NCBI RefSeq assembly: GCF_029946185.1
Contig: NZ_JAQSEA010000156.1
Coordinates: 1-36,662, forward strand
Length of the DNA stretch: 36,662 nucleotides
DNA from: Prosthecobacter sp.
GTDB taxonomy: Bacteria; Verrucomicrobiota; Verrucomicrobiia; Verrucomicrobiales; Verrucomicrobiaceae
Reading direction: 5' to 3'
Part shown: positions 14,209 through 23,205 of the stretch, piece by piece
Layout of the letters: each line of letters begins with the position of its first letter
Position numbering within the stretch: the stretch's first letter is position 1
Translations under genes and position numbers: made by a program
The notes under the pieces: generated by a model
The model's input: only the letters and a program-made list of their open reading frames with translations
What the model was told of the DNA's origin: nothing
The model's database searches: none

Positions 14209-16959
14209 TCACTTCGGCATCTCCACCTGTCCGTTCGACATCAGATAAGCGATCAGATTTTTCACATTCTCATCTCCCAGCGCCGACAGCAGCCCTTCCG
14301 GCATCAGCGACACGGGAAGCTGCGACTGCTTCACGATCTGCGTCCGCTCAATCGTCAGCCTCTCGGCAGGTGTCTGCACTGTGACCGTGCGCTCCGTCTG
14401 CTCGGGGATCACGCCGGTGATGGTGCGGCCGTCCTTCAGATTGAACACGCTCACCCGGAAATCCGCAGGCACCACAGCGCTGGGGTCCAGGATGTTTTCA
14501 AGCAGGTACTTCAGGTTGTGGCGGTCGCTGCCTGTCAGCTCGGGGCCGATGGCACCTCCCTGGCCGTAGAGCTTGTGGCAGGCGCTGCACGCCGCCATGA
14601 AGATCATGCGGCCCTTGGCTGGATCCGCCTTCTTCAGCGTGTCCGCCGTCAACACGCCTTCCCACTTCGCGAACTCCGCTTTCTTCGCCTCCGGCGTGTC
14701 GCGAATCTCACCCCAAACTTCGGTAAGCAGCGTGTTCACCGATTCATCGCCCAGGCTGCGAATCTGCCGCGCCTGGAAAGGAGAGATCGCCGTCGCTGGC
14801 ACCTTCTTCGCCTTGATCGCTTCCAGCAACGCCTTTGCGTAGCTCGGGCGTGAGGTCAGTGTCGCCACCGTCGCCGCCTGCTGCTCTTCGCTGCGACCCG
14901 GCCATGGGCTGATCATCGCTTTGGGGATGTTCGGATCATCATACGCCGCCAGCGCGCTGCGGGCGACGGTGCCCAGCACCTTGTCATTGATCAGTCCGCG
15001 AATGACAGTCAGCAGCTCCGGCTTGGCCGTGCGCGTGACACTCTTGAACGCATTCAGTCGCGCATTCGCATCGCCCTCGATGTTCTTCACAATCGCGATC
15101 AGCTCATCAGCAGCCCGCCCGCTGCCAAACACGACCGAGAGACCGCGAACAAGTTTAATCGTCTGCTCGCTGCCGTCGCCCGTCAGAGCCTTTTCGAGTT
15201 CATCCCACCCCTTCGGCTTCTTCGCCGTGCTAAACCCATCCAAGCCAGCGGAAAGCCCTTCGAGAATATCGGTGAGGACATGATCCGTTTTGGCTGTGCT
15301 CATCAGCGCCATCAGCGCATCCACCCCTTCCGGCTTCGCTTCAATCATCTCCGCAATCCGTCGCGCCACCAGACGCCGCACCGTGGGGATATTCGCCTCA
15401 CGGATCAACTCCACGCCCTTCATCGGCTCCGCCGCCACCGCCTGCTCGATGCCATACCAAATCATCAGCGGCTGCTGCCGGTCGTTCGCGTCTTCCTCAT
15501 GCTTCGCCAACGCAGTGGCGATGGGCCAGCGCGCCTCAAGGGGAAGTTGCTGGAGATCCGAAGCGGTATGCAGTCGGACGAGTCCATCCTTGCTGCTGGC
15601 ATCCGCCAGACCAAGCAGCGCACGCGGCTTGGGGCCTTTTCCTTGCTCATACTGCTGCTGCAGATCCATGCGTGCCCACCAGTTGTTGGTGGCGGTGCGC
15701 TCCGCTTTCTTCGTCTCCCCATACACGATCTTATAAATGCGTCCGCTCGTCCGGTGTACGCCATCGTTGTCATGGCACTCACCGCTGTCGCTCCAGTCCG
15801 ACACGACGACGTTGCCGTCGGGGCAGGTGAGAAGGTCGATGCCACGGAACCATTTGTCCTTGGCCTGCATGAAGTCAGGCGCGTGCTTGCCCACGTAGCC
15901 GCAGCCCAGGCGCTCCAGGTTGTCGATGTTGATGCGGTTGCCGTGCAGGTTGCAGGTGAGCATGGCCCCCTCGTATTCCTTCGGCCACAGGCCACCTTGA
16001 TAAATCAGCATGCCCACATGCGCATGTCCGCCGCCGAGTGCGAGGGTCTTGTTGCTGATGCCTTTGCGGATGTCGCTCCAGCTTTCCGCGCCGGTGTCCC
16101 AGTGGAAGTGGTCGGCGGTCTGCTCGATGACCTCATACGCATGCGAATTCAAATGCGTGCCAAACATCCGGCGATAATACGCGCCGGGAATCACATGCCA
16201 CAGATGGCCGATGACCGTGTTGATCATGAACAACTCCCCGTCCGCATTCCAGTCATGCCCCCAGGAGTTCGTGCCGCCGTGGGCCACAGTCTCCACAATT
16301 TTCAAAGTCGGGTGAAAGCGCCACATCGCGCAGTTCATCTTCACGCGCTTGTCCGCAGGCGTGCCCGGTGCTCCCACACTCGACGTGTCCGTGATCCCAT
16401 GCCGGCCATACAGCCAGCCGTCTGGCCCCCAGCGCAATCCATTGACGATGTTATGGCCGATGGTCTTCACATTAAAGCCGTCCAGCAGTACCTCCGGCTC
16501 GCCATCCGGCACGTCGTCGCCGTTTTTATCAGCGATGAAGCCCAGCGTGCCATTGTTCAGCACCCACACGCCGCCGTAGCCAACCTCCACACTCGTCAGG
16601 TAGCTGCCGCCCTCCCAGAACACCTTCCGCCCGTCGTGCTTGCCGTCGCCGTCCTTGTCTTCCAGGATGATGATGCGGTCCCGCAGCTTCGTATCCCAGC
16701 GCATGGGGGTTTCCGCAAACGTGTAGTTTTCCGCCACCCACAGCCGCCCCTTGCTGTCCCAGTTCATCGCGATCGGCTGCTGCACATCCGGCTCGGAAGC
16801 AAACACCACGCACTTGAAGCCCTTGGGCAGTTCCATCGTCCGTGCCACCTCCTCGGCCGGCATCGGCTCGCCCTTCTCAGTGTTGAAAGGTTTCGGGAAA
16901 TCCTCAGCGTGCACAGACGTAAAGATGGCGAGACAGGAGAGAAGCGTGGTCGGGCGCAT
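14209..16959 (-). CDS. PVC-type membrane-bound dehydrogenase-like CxxCH protein
   Basis: This is a 916-residue secreted protein typical of Planctomycetes-Verrucomicrobia. The signal peptide MRPTTLLSCLAIFTSVHA precedes a sugar-dehydrogenase-like beta-propeller (about 40-440) with calcium-type loops DKDGDGKHD (101-109) and DKNGDDVPD. A helical HEAT-like region (about 460-750) follows, then a cytochrome c domain with heme motif C791-SAC-H795, GGAIGPELTGSDRH after it and a candidate Met ligand in SLMPEGLLSALGDE. Such proteins are thought to oxidise a sugar or alcohol in the periplasm and pass electrons to a heme; the substrate is unknown. The frame stays open to 17034, but the ATG at 16959 gives the signal peptide. 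It stands alone with hairpin-bearing gaps on both sides. Confidence 0.9.
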   Translation of the reverse strand: MRPTTLLSCLAIFTSVHAEDFPKPFNTEKGEPMPAEEVARTMELPKGFKCVVFASEPDVQQPIAMNWDSKGRLWVAENYTFAETPMRWDTKLRDRIIILEDKDGDGKHDGRKVFWEGGSYLTSVEVGYGGVWVLNNGTLGFIADKNGDDVPDGEPEVLLDGFNVKTIGHNIVNGLRWGPDGWLYGRHGITDTSSVGAPGTPADKRVKMNCAMWRFHPTLKIVETVAHGGTNSWGHDWNADGELFMINTVIGHLWHVIPGAYYRRMFGTHLNSHAYEVIEQTADHFHWDTGAESWSDIRKGISNKTLALGGGHAHVGMLIYQGGLWPKEYEGAMLTCNLHGNRINIDNLERLGCGYVGKHAPDFMQAKDKWFRGIDLLTCPDGNVVVSDWSDSGECHDNDGVHRTSGRIYKIVYGETKKAERTATNNWWARMDLQQQYEQGKGPKPRALLGLADASSKDGLVRLHTASDLQQLPLEARWPIATALAKHEEDANDRQQPLMIWYGIEQAVAAEPMKGVELIREANIPTVRRLVARRIAEMIEAKPEGVDALMALMSTAKTDHVLTDILEGLSAGLDGFSTAKKPKGWDELEKALTGDGSEQTIKLVRGLSVVFGSGRAADELIAIVKNIEGDANARLNAFKSVTRTAKPELLTVIRGLINDKVLGTVARSALAAYDDPNIPKAMISPWPGRSEEQQAATVATLTSRPSYAKALLEAIKAKKVPATAISPFQARQIRSLGDESVNTLLTEVWGEIRDTPEAKKAEFAKWEGVLTADTLKKADPAKGRMIFMAACSACHKLYGQGGAIGPELTGSDRHNLKYLLENILDPSAVVPADFRVSVFNLKDGRTITGVIPEQTERTVTVQTPAERLTIERTQIVKQSQLPVSLMPEGLLSALGDENVKNLIAYLMSNGQVEMPK

Positions 16960-17284
16960 GATGGGATTCTTTGAATGGGAACCTGGCAAACCGCAAACGG
17001 GAACACGTAGGCTGCCAAAAGAAGAAAATGTCATTTATTTTGAAAGGTGCTCTCAATGCCATTCAAAGAGTGGCCTGAAAATGCCCCGGCAGATCGACGA
17101 CGATTTGTCGGAAATGCTGGCGGCACGGCATCTTCCGATGTGCCGTGCCGCCATCATTTCTGCGAGCGTCTCTGGTCCAGTTCGGTCAGACCTCAGAAGG
17201 CATATTGCGTGTCTCCCTCGCGGAGCACTGCGGACTAAAGCTGCATGCTCCAAAGACTTTGGGGCCGCGAACATTCCTCGCGCC
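16960..17284. other. Non-coding gap with a long hairpin
   Basis: This 325-base gap between hrpB and the CxxCH gene, both on the minus strand, holds no convincing gene. At 17111-17160 lies a 20-bp stem with one mismatch (core GGCGGCACGGCA and TGCCGTGCCGCC at 17119-17130 and 17141-17152; loop TCTTCCGATG). The base of the stem is A/T-rich but no long T run follows, so it may be a weak bidirectional terminator or an RNA-stabilising hairpin. The rest should contain the promoter of the CxxCH gene; I could not single it out. Confidence 0.6.
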
Positions 17285-19834
17285 TTATCTCCACAGCAGC
17301 CCCGAAAATTTCTTCGCCACCAGTTGCCGATGCTTCGGCCATTCCCGGGCTACAAAAGCGGGCCAGTCCTTCGTGCTAGCCAGCCGCTTCCCATCCGGTG
17401 TGCAGAGGATGAGTAACACCGGCAAGCGGCCTTCGCAGAGGGTGGGGTGCGCCGTGAGGGCAAAGCATTCGTGGAGCTTGACCTGGACTTCGGGGGTGTC
17501 GTTGGCGTAGGAGACTTTGAGGGTGCCCCCGGCGGGCCATGGGATGGAGAGCGGGACGAGTTCATCGAGCCAGCTCACCTGCCCTTGGGCGAGGTGCTGG
17601 TGGAAGGCGGCGAGAAGTGGGACGGCCTGGGCTTCCTTGACCAAGGAGAGGCCTTTGAAGGCGCGGGCGAGGCATGTCATGATTGCTTCGGCATCGAAGC
17701 GGGGGAACTCGAGTTCGGGGAGGGGGGCGTGGACGAGATCGACGCGGGCGATGAACTGTTTGAGCCGGTGATCGAAGAGCGGGAGATCGAAGGCTCCGGC
17801 GCGGTGGGCTTCGGCGAGGCAGCGGCCGGAGGCGATGGGATCGAGATCGCGCTGCTGGGCTTTTTGCTCGATTACCAGATCGTGGTAGCGCACGACTTTC
17901 ATAACGGCGACGCGCTTGTTTTGCGCATCGAAGAGATGCTCCACGGTGGTGGTGAGGTGCTGGGGAAACATCTCGGCGATCCACGCGGGCTGCACGGCGG
18001 TGGCGAGGCTGAGGAGAGTCAGTGGTGTGGGGCCGCGCGAGGGTGCCTGGCGTAGATTGGCGGCGACGAAAAAGGCGGCCTCCTGCACGACGCTTTCGCG
18101 GACGAGCATGCCCTGGCGCTGCTCGGTGAGATCGCACTCGGGCTTGCCGGGGCTGCGGCGCTTGGCGAGCTGATCGACGAATCCGGCCATAAGGCAGCGG
18201 AGGAGGGATTCGTCCGTGGATGAGGTGGGTGGGGCCTCGCGATTGTAGAGGCGCTGCTGCTGGGCTGCGTGGAGGATCTGCTGGCAGGTTTGCTCGACCT
18301 GCCGGGCGACTTGGGCATTGATGCCGTGGCTGCGGCAGCGCTCGAAGCTGAAGCTGTTGTCTTTGGCGAAGTCGTAGGCACGCATGAGCGTGATGAAGTC
18401 GGAGTCGGCGCTGTCTTCGAACATCTCGCGCAGGCCTTTCATTTGCGCGTCATCGCGGTCGAGGCGCACGAGGAGATCTCGCCCGCTGACCAGGGCGGCG
18501 CAGAGGGCGGCCTCTGGAACGCAGCCGCGCTGGCTGGCCTCGATGAGCATGCGTGAGTAGCGCGGGTGCATGGGCAGGCGCAGCATCTGGCGGCCCACGG
18601 GAGTGAGCTCGGCTTTGCCTTCGTGCAGGGCACCGAGCATGGTGAGGAGCCTCTCGGCGCGCTCCACGGCCTGGGGGTCGGGTTTGTCGAGCCAGTCAAA
18701 GGTCGCGGCCTGCTGAATGCCGAGGGAGTGGAGGAGGAGCACGACCTCGGCGAGATCGCTGCGCTGGATCTCGGGGGTGTTGCGCTCTTCGCGAGTCTGA
18801 TGGCCGATGGATGTCCAGAGGCGGTGGCAGGTTCCGGGCGCGGTGCGGCCTGCGCGGCCTTTGCGCTGGTCGGCGCTGGCGCGGCTGATTGGTTCCAGCA
18901 TGAGAGTGCCGATGCCCCGCTCGGCATCGTAACGGGCCACGCGCGCGACGCCGCTGTCCACGACGTGGCGGATGCCGTCGATGGTGATGCTGGTCTCGGC
19001 GACGTTCGTGGCGACGATGACTTTGCGCAGGGAGTTCGGGGCAAAGGCGCGGTCCTGCTCCTGGGGCTCCAGTTCGCCATGCAGGGGAATGCAGGCCACT
19101 CGCTCTTGCGTGCGGAGACCGCGCAGCGCATCCAACGTGCCATTGATCTCACCGCGCCCTGGCATGAAGACGAGGATGTCACCGGGATCGCCTTCATCAA
19201 TGATGCGCTCCACGGCCTCCGCCGCCTGCACCGTGAACGGTCGCTGGTCAGGCACTGGCAAATAGCCCACCTCCACCGGATAGCTCTGCCCTTCGGAGAT
19301 GAGGATGGGGCACGGGTTTAAATAGGCGGCCACGGGCTCCGCATCGAGCGTGGCAGACATCACGAGCATGACCAAATCGGGCCGCTGGCTCTGCTGCAAA
19401 TGCTTCACCAAAGCCAGCGCCACATCGCTGAGCAGGTTTCTCTCATGGAACTCATCAAACACCACCGCACCAATATTCCCCAGTGTGCGATCATCCTGCA
19501 GCCAGCGCAGCAGGATGCCCTCGGTGACAAAGCAGATGCGGGTGCCGACGCTGGTGTGGTCATCGAAGCGGATCTGATAGCCCACCTCTGCGCCGAGCTT
19601 GCCGCTGCGCTCTGAGGCCACGCGTGCGGCCACGGTGCGCGCGGCAACGCGGCGCGGTTGCAGCACCACGATCATTTTGTCTCCCGCGATGCCGGCATCC
19701 AGCAGCATCTGCGGCACTTGCGTGGTCTTGCCGGAGCCGGTGGGGGCCACCAGCACGAGGCGATTGCCGCCCTGCAGGGTGCGCAGGATGTCGGCGTGGA
19801 TTTTCCAGATGGGGAGCGCGGTGGGGGCAGGCAT
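17285..19834 (-). CDS. hrpB: ATP-dependent helicase HrpB
   Basis: HrpB is a DEAH/RHA-type helicase of uncertain role in RNA metabolism. The 849-residue length is normal for the family. Visible motifs are Walker A APTGSGKTT (30-38), DEFH (127-130) followed by ER, SAT (160-162), TNVAETSIT (276-284) and motif VI QRKGRAGR (323-330). The C-terminal half has the HrpB-specific domain, ending in EGRLPVLLILCTPDGK, TKDWPAF and REWPKHRQLVAKKF. The ending KKFSGLLWR is a little shorter than the usual KxRYPKHPWP-type end. It is not obviously in an operon; the non-coding gap at 16960-17284 follows. The upstream gap of about 100 bases to the divergent gene at 19938 should hold both promoters. Confidence 0.95.
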   Translation of the reverse strand: MPAPTALPIWKIHADILRTLQGGNRLVLVAPTGSGKTTQVPQMLLDAGIAGDKMIVVLQPRRVAARTVAARVASERSGKLGAEVGYQIRFDDHTSVGTRICFVTEGILLRWLQDDRTLGNIGAVVFDEFHERNLLSDVALALVKHLQQSQRPDLVMLVMSATLDAEPVAAYLNPCPILISEGQSYPVEVGYLPVPDQRPFTVQAAEAVERIIDEGDPGDILVFMPGRGEINGTLDALRGLRTQERVACIPLHGELEPQEQDRAFAPNSLRKVIVATNVAETSITIDGIRHVVDSGVARVARYDAERGIGTLMLEPISRASADQRKGRAGRTAPGTCHRLWTSIGHQTREERNTPEIQRSDLAEVVLLLHSLGIQQAATFDWLDKPDPQAVERAERLLTMLGALHEGKAELTPVGRQMLRLPMHPRYSRMLIEASQRGCVPEAALCAALVSGRDLLVRLDRDDAQMKGLREMFEDSADSDFITLMRAYDFAKDNSFSFERCRSHGINAQVARQVEQTCQQILHAAQQQRLYNREAPPTSSTDESLLRCLMAGFVDQLAKRRSPGKPECDLTEQRQGMLVRESVVQEAAFFVAANLRQAPSRGPTPLTLLSLATAVQPAWIAEMFPQHLTTTVEHLFDAQNKRVAVMKVVRYHDLVIEQKAQQRDLDPIASGRCLAEAHRAGAFDLPLFDHRLKQFIARVDLVHAPLPELEFPRFDAEAIMTCLARAFKGLSLVKEAQAVPLLAAFHQHLAQGQVSWLDELVPLSIPWPAGGTLKVSYANDTPEVQVKLHECFALTAHPTLCEGRLPVLLILCTPDGKRLASTKDWPAFVAREWPKHRQLVAKKFSGLLWR

Positions 19835-19937
19835 GCAGTGGGGCGCTCGTTATAGACGAGATTTCAACTTTTTCGACGAACGTTGGTGGAATCGATGCAC
19901 GGGCGGCGTTTCGTGGGGGCAACCACTCCAACCGACT

Positions 19938-20570
19938 ATGCATCGCTTTTCCCCAGCCACTCTCCTTCTTGCTCTCACCCTTTGCGTCGCAACGACCTCT
20001 CAAGCGGAGGATTTGAAGGCGGTCGCGGCCAGTCTGAATGGGTATCGTTTTGAATTTGCCTGCAAGGACCCGATGCCGGAAAATCCGAAGCCCGGTGCTG
20101 ACGGTATCTCTGCGCGGGCGACGACTGATCCTGCGACGAACGACAAGTTCACGAATGTGCGCAAGTTTGGCGGCGAGCCTGGCAAACGCTATAAGGTGAC
20201 CCTGCGCGTGCGCGGCGTGGTGGAGCCGATGATGTACAAGGACGGGCAGCAGGTGGGCGAGTACTTCTACATCGGTGGAACGCCGAACAACGCGACGTAC
20301 AACATCTATCAGCTCACGGTTTCCGCTCCGGCGCAGCATGTCTTCTTCAACCGCCAGGACAAAGTGGGGCACAAGATTTTCACGATGGATTACACGGCCA
20401 CCATCGAAGTCGAAGGCGGCGCGACGCTGACCCTGCATGGCGACGGTCAGAATGGTCACATGATCACGAACTTCGCGAAGCTCGTGGTGCCCGAGGTGCC
20501 CCCTGCGCCGAAGCCGTTCAATGGCCAGTTTATTCAACTGGATGTGGTGGGGGTGGAGGAGGTGAAGTGA
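19938..20570 (+). CDS. Secreted protein of unknown function
   Basis: I do not recognise a family. From the ATG at 19938 the protein has 210 residues with a signal peptide of about 23 residues ending TSQA before EDLKAV. The mature part looks all-beta: FEFACKDPMP, then YKVTLRVRGVVEP, YFYIGGTPNNATYNIYQLTVSAP, FFNRQDKVGH, and YTATIEVEGGATLTLHGDG, a layout like a jelly-roll or carbohydrate-binding module. The motif FxFACKDPMPENPKPGADG near the mature N-terminus stands out. The frame is open upstream to 19599 but that part is antisense to hrpB. It precedes the sulfatase on the same strand with a 318-base gap. A polysaccharide-related role is only a guess. Confidence 0.8.
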   Translation: MHRFSPATLLLALTLCVATTSQAEDLKAVAASLNGYRFEFACKDPMPENPKPGADGISARATTDPATNDKFTNVRKFGGEPGKRYKVTLRVRGVVEPMMYKDGQQVGEYFYIGGTPNNATYNIYQLTVSAPAQHVFFNRQDKVGHKIFTMDYTATIEVEGGATLTLHGDGQNGHMITNFAKLVVPEVPPAPKPFNGQFIQLDVVGVEEVK

Positions 20571-20888
20571 GACGAATTTTTGGGAGCACCGAAGGACGGA
20601 ACGGCGGACAGCCTGTTCCTCACTGCGCAACTGCAGCCCCTATAGGAGCCTCTTTGGAGCGCGGCGCTTTAGCCCGCAGCTCTCCGCCGAAACAGCAGGC
20701 TCTTAGTTGCGAATGATTCGCTTCAAGCCAAGCCCCCTCTTGTCTGCCGCACGCAATGTGGATTGGCAGCCTCGTTTGAGCTGCGGCGCTGGGTCTGCTG
20801 CGCGTTTTGTCGTCTTGATGTGAAAATGAGTTTGGCGTGAGAACGGCGCTGCCTGTTCGTTTGCACCGGTTCATTCTCATTCCCTCCC
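20571..20888. other. Non-coding gap before the sulfatase
   Basis: No gene is visible in these 318 bases. They contain the repeat at 20656-20701 and a small palindrome GCGAATGATTCGC at 20709-20721. The promoter of the sulfatase is expected here, but I could not assign one with confidence. Confidence 0.6.
20656..20701. repeat. Dispersed repeat, copy A (GGAGCGCGGC...ACAGCAGGCT)
   Basis: The segment starts GGAGCGCGGC, passes through GCCCGCAGCTC, which can pair back on GAGCGCGGC as an imperfect hairpin, and ends ACAGCAGGCT. The same opening, a CCGCAG block and the same ending recur at 31162-31249, also just ahead of a plus-strand gene for a secreted protein. Two copies in one window suggest a family of intergenic repeats. 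Confidence 0.5.
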
Positions 20889-22604
20889 ATGCCCAACCGC
20901 TTTTTACTCTCGTTTTTGTCCGTCGTGCTGAGTGTGGTGCCTGCCATGCTTCACGCTGCCCAGCCGAATATCATTTTAATCATGTCAGACGACATGGGCT
21001 TCTCAGACCTGGGCTGCTACGGCGGGGAGATTCAGACGCCTCATTTGAACCAACTGGCAAAGGGCGGCGTGAGGCTTAGCCAGTTTTACAACGCCGGGCG
21101 GTGCTGCCCGACGCGGGCTTCGTTGCTCACGGGGTTGTATCCGCATCAGGCGGGGATCGGGCACATGATGGAGGATCGTGGGCAGGAGGGGTATCGGGGG
21201 GATTTGAACGGGCGCTGTGTGACGATCGCGCAGGTGCTGAAGCCTGCGGGGTATCGGACGTATGCGGTGGGGAAATGGCATGTGACGAAGCATGCGGTGC
21301 CGAAGGGGCCGAAGACAAACTGGCCGCTGCAGCGTGGGTTTGACCGTTTCTATGGGACGATCACGGGTGCGGGCAGTTTTTATGATCCGGGTACACTGAC
21401 GCGGGATGACTCTATGATCTCGCCCTTCGCGGATGCGGAGTACCAGCCGAAGCAGTATTATTATACGGATGCGATCAGCGACCATGCGGTGCGCTTCATT
21501 GATGAACATGCGCGTGAGAAAAAGCAGCAGCCGTTTTTCATGTATGTGGCCTACACAGCGGCGCACTGGCCGATGCATGCGCTGGCGGAGGATGTGGCGA
21601 AGTACAAGGGCAAGTATGATGCGGGCTATGAATCCATGCGGCAGGCACGGCTGCTGCGGATGCGGGAGATGGGGCTGATCGCGAAGGACGCGGAGCTTTC
21701 GCCGACGTTTGGGGACTGGTCGCAGGTGAAGGACAAGGAGTGGGAGACGCGCTGCATGGAGACGTATGCGGCGATGATCGATCGCATGGACCAGGGCATC
21801 GGCCGGGTGGTGGGGTCGCTGGAAAAAAACGGGCTGCTGCAAAACACGCTGATTCTTTTCCTTCAAGACAATGGTGGCTGCCAGGAGGGCATCGGGCGGC
21901 AGGCCACGCCGCCTGCGTTCAATGAGAAGACTTTTCCTGTGATCGCGCAGGATGCGATCCGGGTGGAGGTGATCCCGAAACAAACGCGCGATGGGCAGGC
22001 GGTGAAGCAAGGGCAGGGGACCATGCCCGGCGGCCCGAACGACTACATCGCCTATGGTGAAGCGTGGGCGAATGTATCGAACACGCCGCACCGAGAATAT
22101 AAACATTTTGTGCATGAGGGCGGGATCAGCACGCCGCTGATCGCGCACTGGCCGGCGGGGATTCCAGTGGCACAAAACGGCAGGATCGAAGCGCAGCCGG
22201 GGCACCTCATTGATGTGATGGCGACGTGTGCGGATGTGGCTGCAGCGAAGTATCCGGCGGAACTCAACGGGCAAAAAATCCAGCCGATGGAGGGCGTGAG
22301 TTTGGCACCGGCCTTGCAGGGACGCAGTGCTGAGATGCGGCCGATCTTCTGGGAGCATGAAGGCAATCGCGCGCATCGTGCGGGGCCGTGGAAGCTGGTG
22401 TCGAAGGAGAACACCCCGTGGGAGCTCTACCAGATCGACCAAGACCGTGCGGAGTTGCATGATCTGGCGGCGGCGGAACCGGAGCGCGTGAAAGTGATGG
22501 CTGCGGCCTGGGAAACGTGGGCGGCCCGGTCGCACGTGCTGCCGCTGGGGAGTTGGAGAAGTCCCAACAGTGTCAAAAATGCGAAGGCCAGGCGGCCTAA
22601 ATAA
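20889..22604 (+). CDS. Secreted type I sulfatase (arylsulfatase-like)
   Basis: This enzyme would remove sulfate from a sulfated sugar or aryl ester in the periplasm or outside the cell. The 571-residue protein has a signal peptide (ending LHA before AQPNII) and the sulfatase start NIILIMSDDMGFSDLGCYG with metal-binding Asp34 and Asp35. The active-site signature is C72-C-P-T-R76 followed by ASLLTGLYPHQAG; Cys72 should be converted to formylglycine by a maturase encoded elsewhere. GKWH (about 128-131), AHWP and DNGG (about 329-332) are further conserved catalytic-site motifs. The C-terminal WELYQIDQDRAELHDLA block is normal. The leader is C/T-rich without a Shine-Dalgarno. Sulfatases like this are abundant in PVC bacteria; the substrate cannot be told from sequence. 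Confidence 0.95.
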   Translation: MPNRFLLSFLSVVLSVVPAMLHAAQPNIILIMSDDMGFSDLGCYGGEIQTPHLNQLAKGGVRLSQFYNAGRCCPTRASLLTGLYPHQAGIGHMMEDRGQEGYRGDLNGRCVTIAQVLKPAGYRTYAVGKWHVTKHAVPKGPKTNWPLQRGFDRFYGTITGAGSFYDPGTLTRDDSMISPFADAEYQPKQYYYTDAISDHAVRFIDEHAREKKQQPFFMYVAYTAAHWPMHALAEDVAKYKGKYDAGYESMRQARLLRMREMGLIAKDAELSPTFGDWSQVKDKEWETRCMETYAAMIDRMDQGIGRVVGSLEKNGLLQNTLILFLQDNGGCQEGIGRQATPPAFNEKTFPVIAQDAIRVEVIPKQTRDGQAVKQGQGTMPGGPNDYIAYGEAWANVSNTPHREYKHFVHEGGISTPLIAHWPAGIPVAQNGRIEAQPGHLIDVMATCADVAAAKYPAELNGQKIQPMEGVSLAPALQGRSAEMRPIFWEHEGNRAHRAGPWKLVSKENTPWELYQIDQDRAELHDLAAAEPERVKVMAAAWETWAARSHVLPLGSWRSPNSVKNAKARRPK

Positions 22605-22636
22605 ATACTCATGCCACATTGATTTTGGAACGGATC

Positions 22637-23092
22637 ATGCTGACAATCTTGCTTATGGACCTTTCCCAAATTGCTGTCGATATTCCCACGTTGAAGCTGT
22701 GCTTATCCGTCGTCGGCGGACTGCTGGCACTTTCGATGGTGCGCATTCTGTTTCTGTTGCGCAGCAACGCACGCCTGCGTGAAAGCACGGCCAAAATGGA
22801 GCAGCAGGTGCTCAATCAGCAACAGGCGCTCCTCTCGGTGCGCTCGGATTCCAATGCGTGGCGCGGCGATCTGCAACGCATGTTTGATTCCTTTCGGGCG
22901 GAGTTTTCCAAGCGGCTGGATGAGTCCGAGCAGCGCTACCAGAACATCCAGCAGCGTTCAGAAATCATCAGCAAACCGGCCAAGCCGTTTGCGATGTCCA
23001 CGCCTTCCATGCCGCCATCGTTCGCGATGGCCAGGGATGAGGAGCCGGAAGACAAATCGGTGCTGCCGGTCCCTGCGCTGAACATCTCCTAG
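22637..23092 (+). CDS. Single-helix coiled-coil membrane protein, paralog 1
   Basis: I do not recognise a named family. The 151-residue protein has one membrane helix (about 18-42, LCLSVVGGLLALSMVRILFLL) and then a charged, Gln-rich helical region likely to form a coiled coil (45-110), ending in a loose Pro/Ser tail. Residues 75-99 (AWRGDLQRMFDSFRAEFSKRL onward) align with 64-88 of the next gene, so the two are tandem paralogs. The frame can start at a TTG at 22619; the ATG at 22637 is preferred, and an ATG at 22655 is also possible. It begins 32 bases after the sulfatase. Topology suggests a short outer end and the coiled coil in the cytoplasm or periplasm. Confidence 0.75.
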   Translation: MLTILLMDLSQIAVDIPTLKLCLSVVGGLLALSMVRILFLLRSNARLRESTAKMEQQVLNQQQALLSVRSDSNAWRGDLQRMFDSFRAEFSKRLDESEQRYQNIQQRSEIISKPAKPFAMSTPSMPPSFAMARDEEPEDKSVLPVPALNIS

Positions 23093-23205
23093 CTCGCAAC
23101 TGAGCAGAGAGTCACCGGCGGCAGTGACCTGCTGCCTTGGCGAAGCACCGCCCCTAGCTTTGGTTTGGAACAACGTTTGCAGCATCAACATTCATCAACA
23201 GCGCA

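Noticed and set aside
15280-16974. Long plus-strand open frame (564 codons) opposite the first CxxCH gene
   Set aside because: Composition is biased to Arg, His and Pro and no motif is seen, while the opposite strand codes a clear signal peptide, propeller and heme motif.
17045-17070. CSQCH heme-like motif in a plus-strand frame in the gap after hrpB
   Set aside because: The frame is mostly antisense to the CxxCH gene, and no cytochrome features surround the motif; a chance match is more likely.
21003-22619. Long minus-strand open frame (538 codons) opposite the sulfatase
   Set aside because: It is antisense to a gene with a full set of sulfatase motifs, has Arg/His/Pro-rich composition and no recognisable domain; such frames are common in high-G+C DNA.
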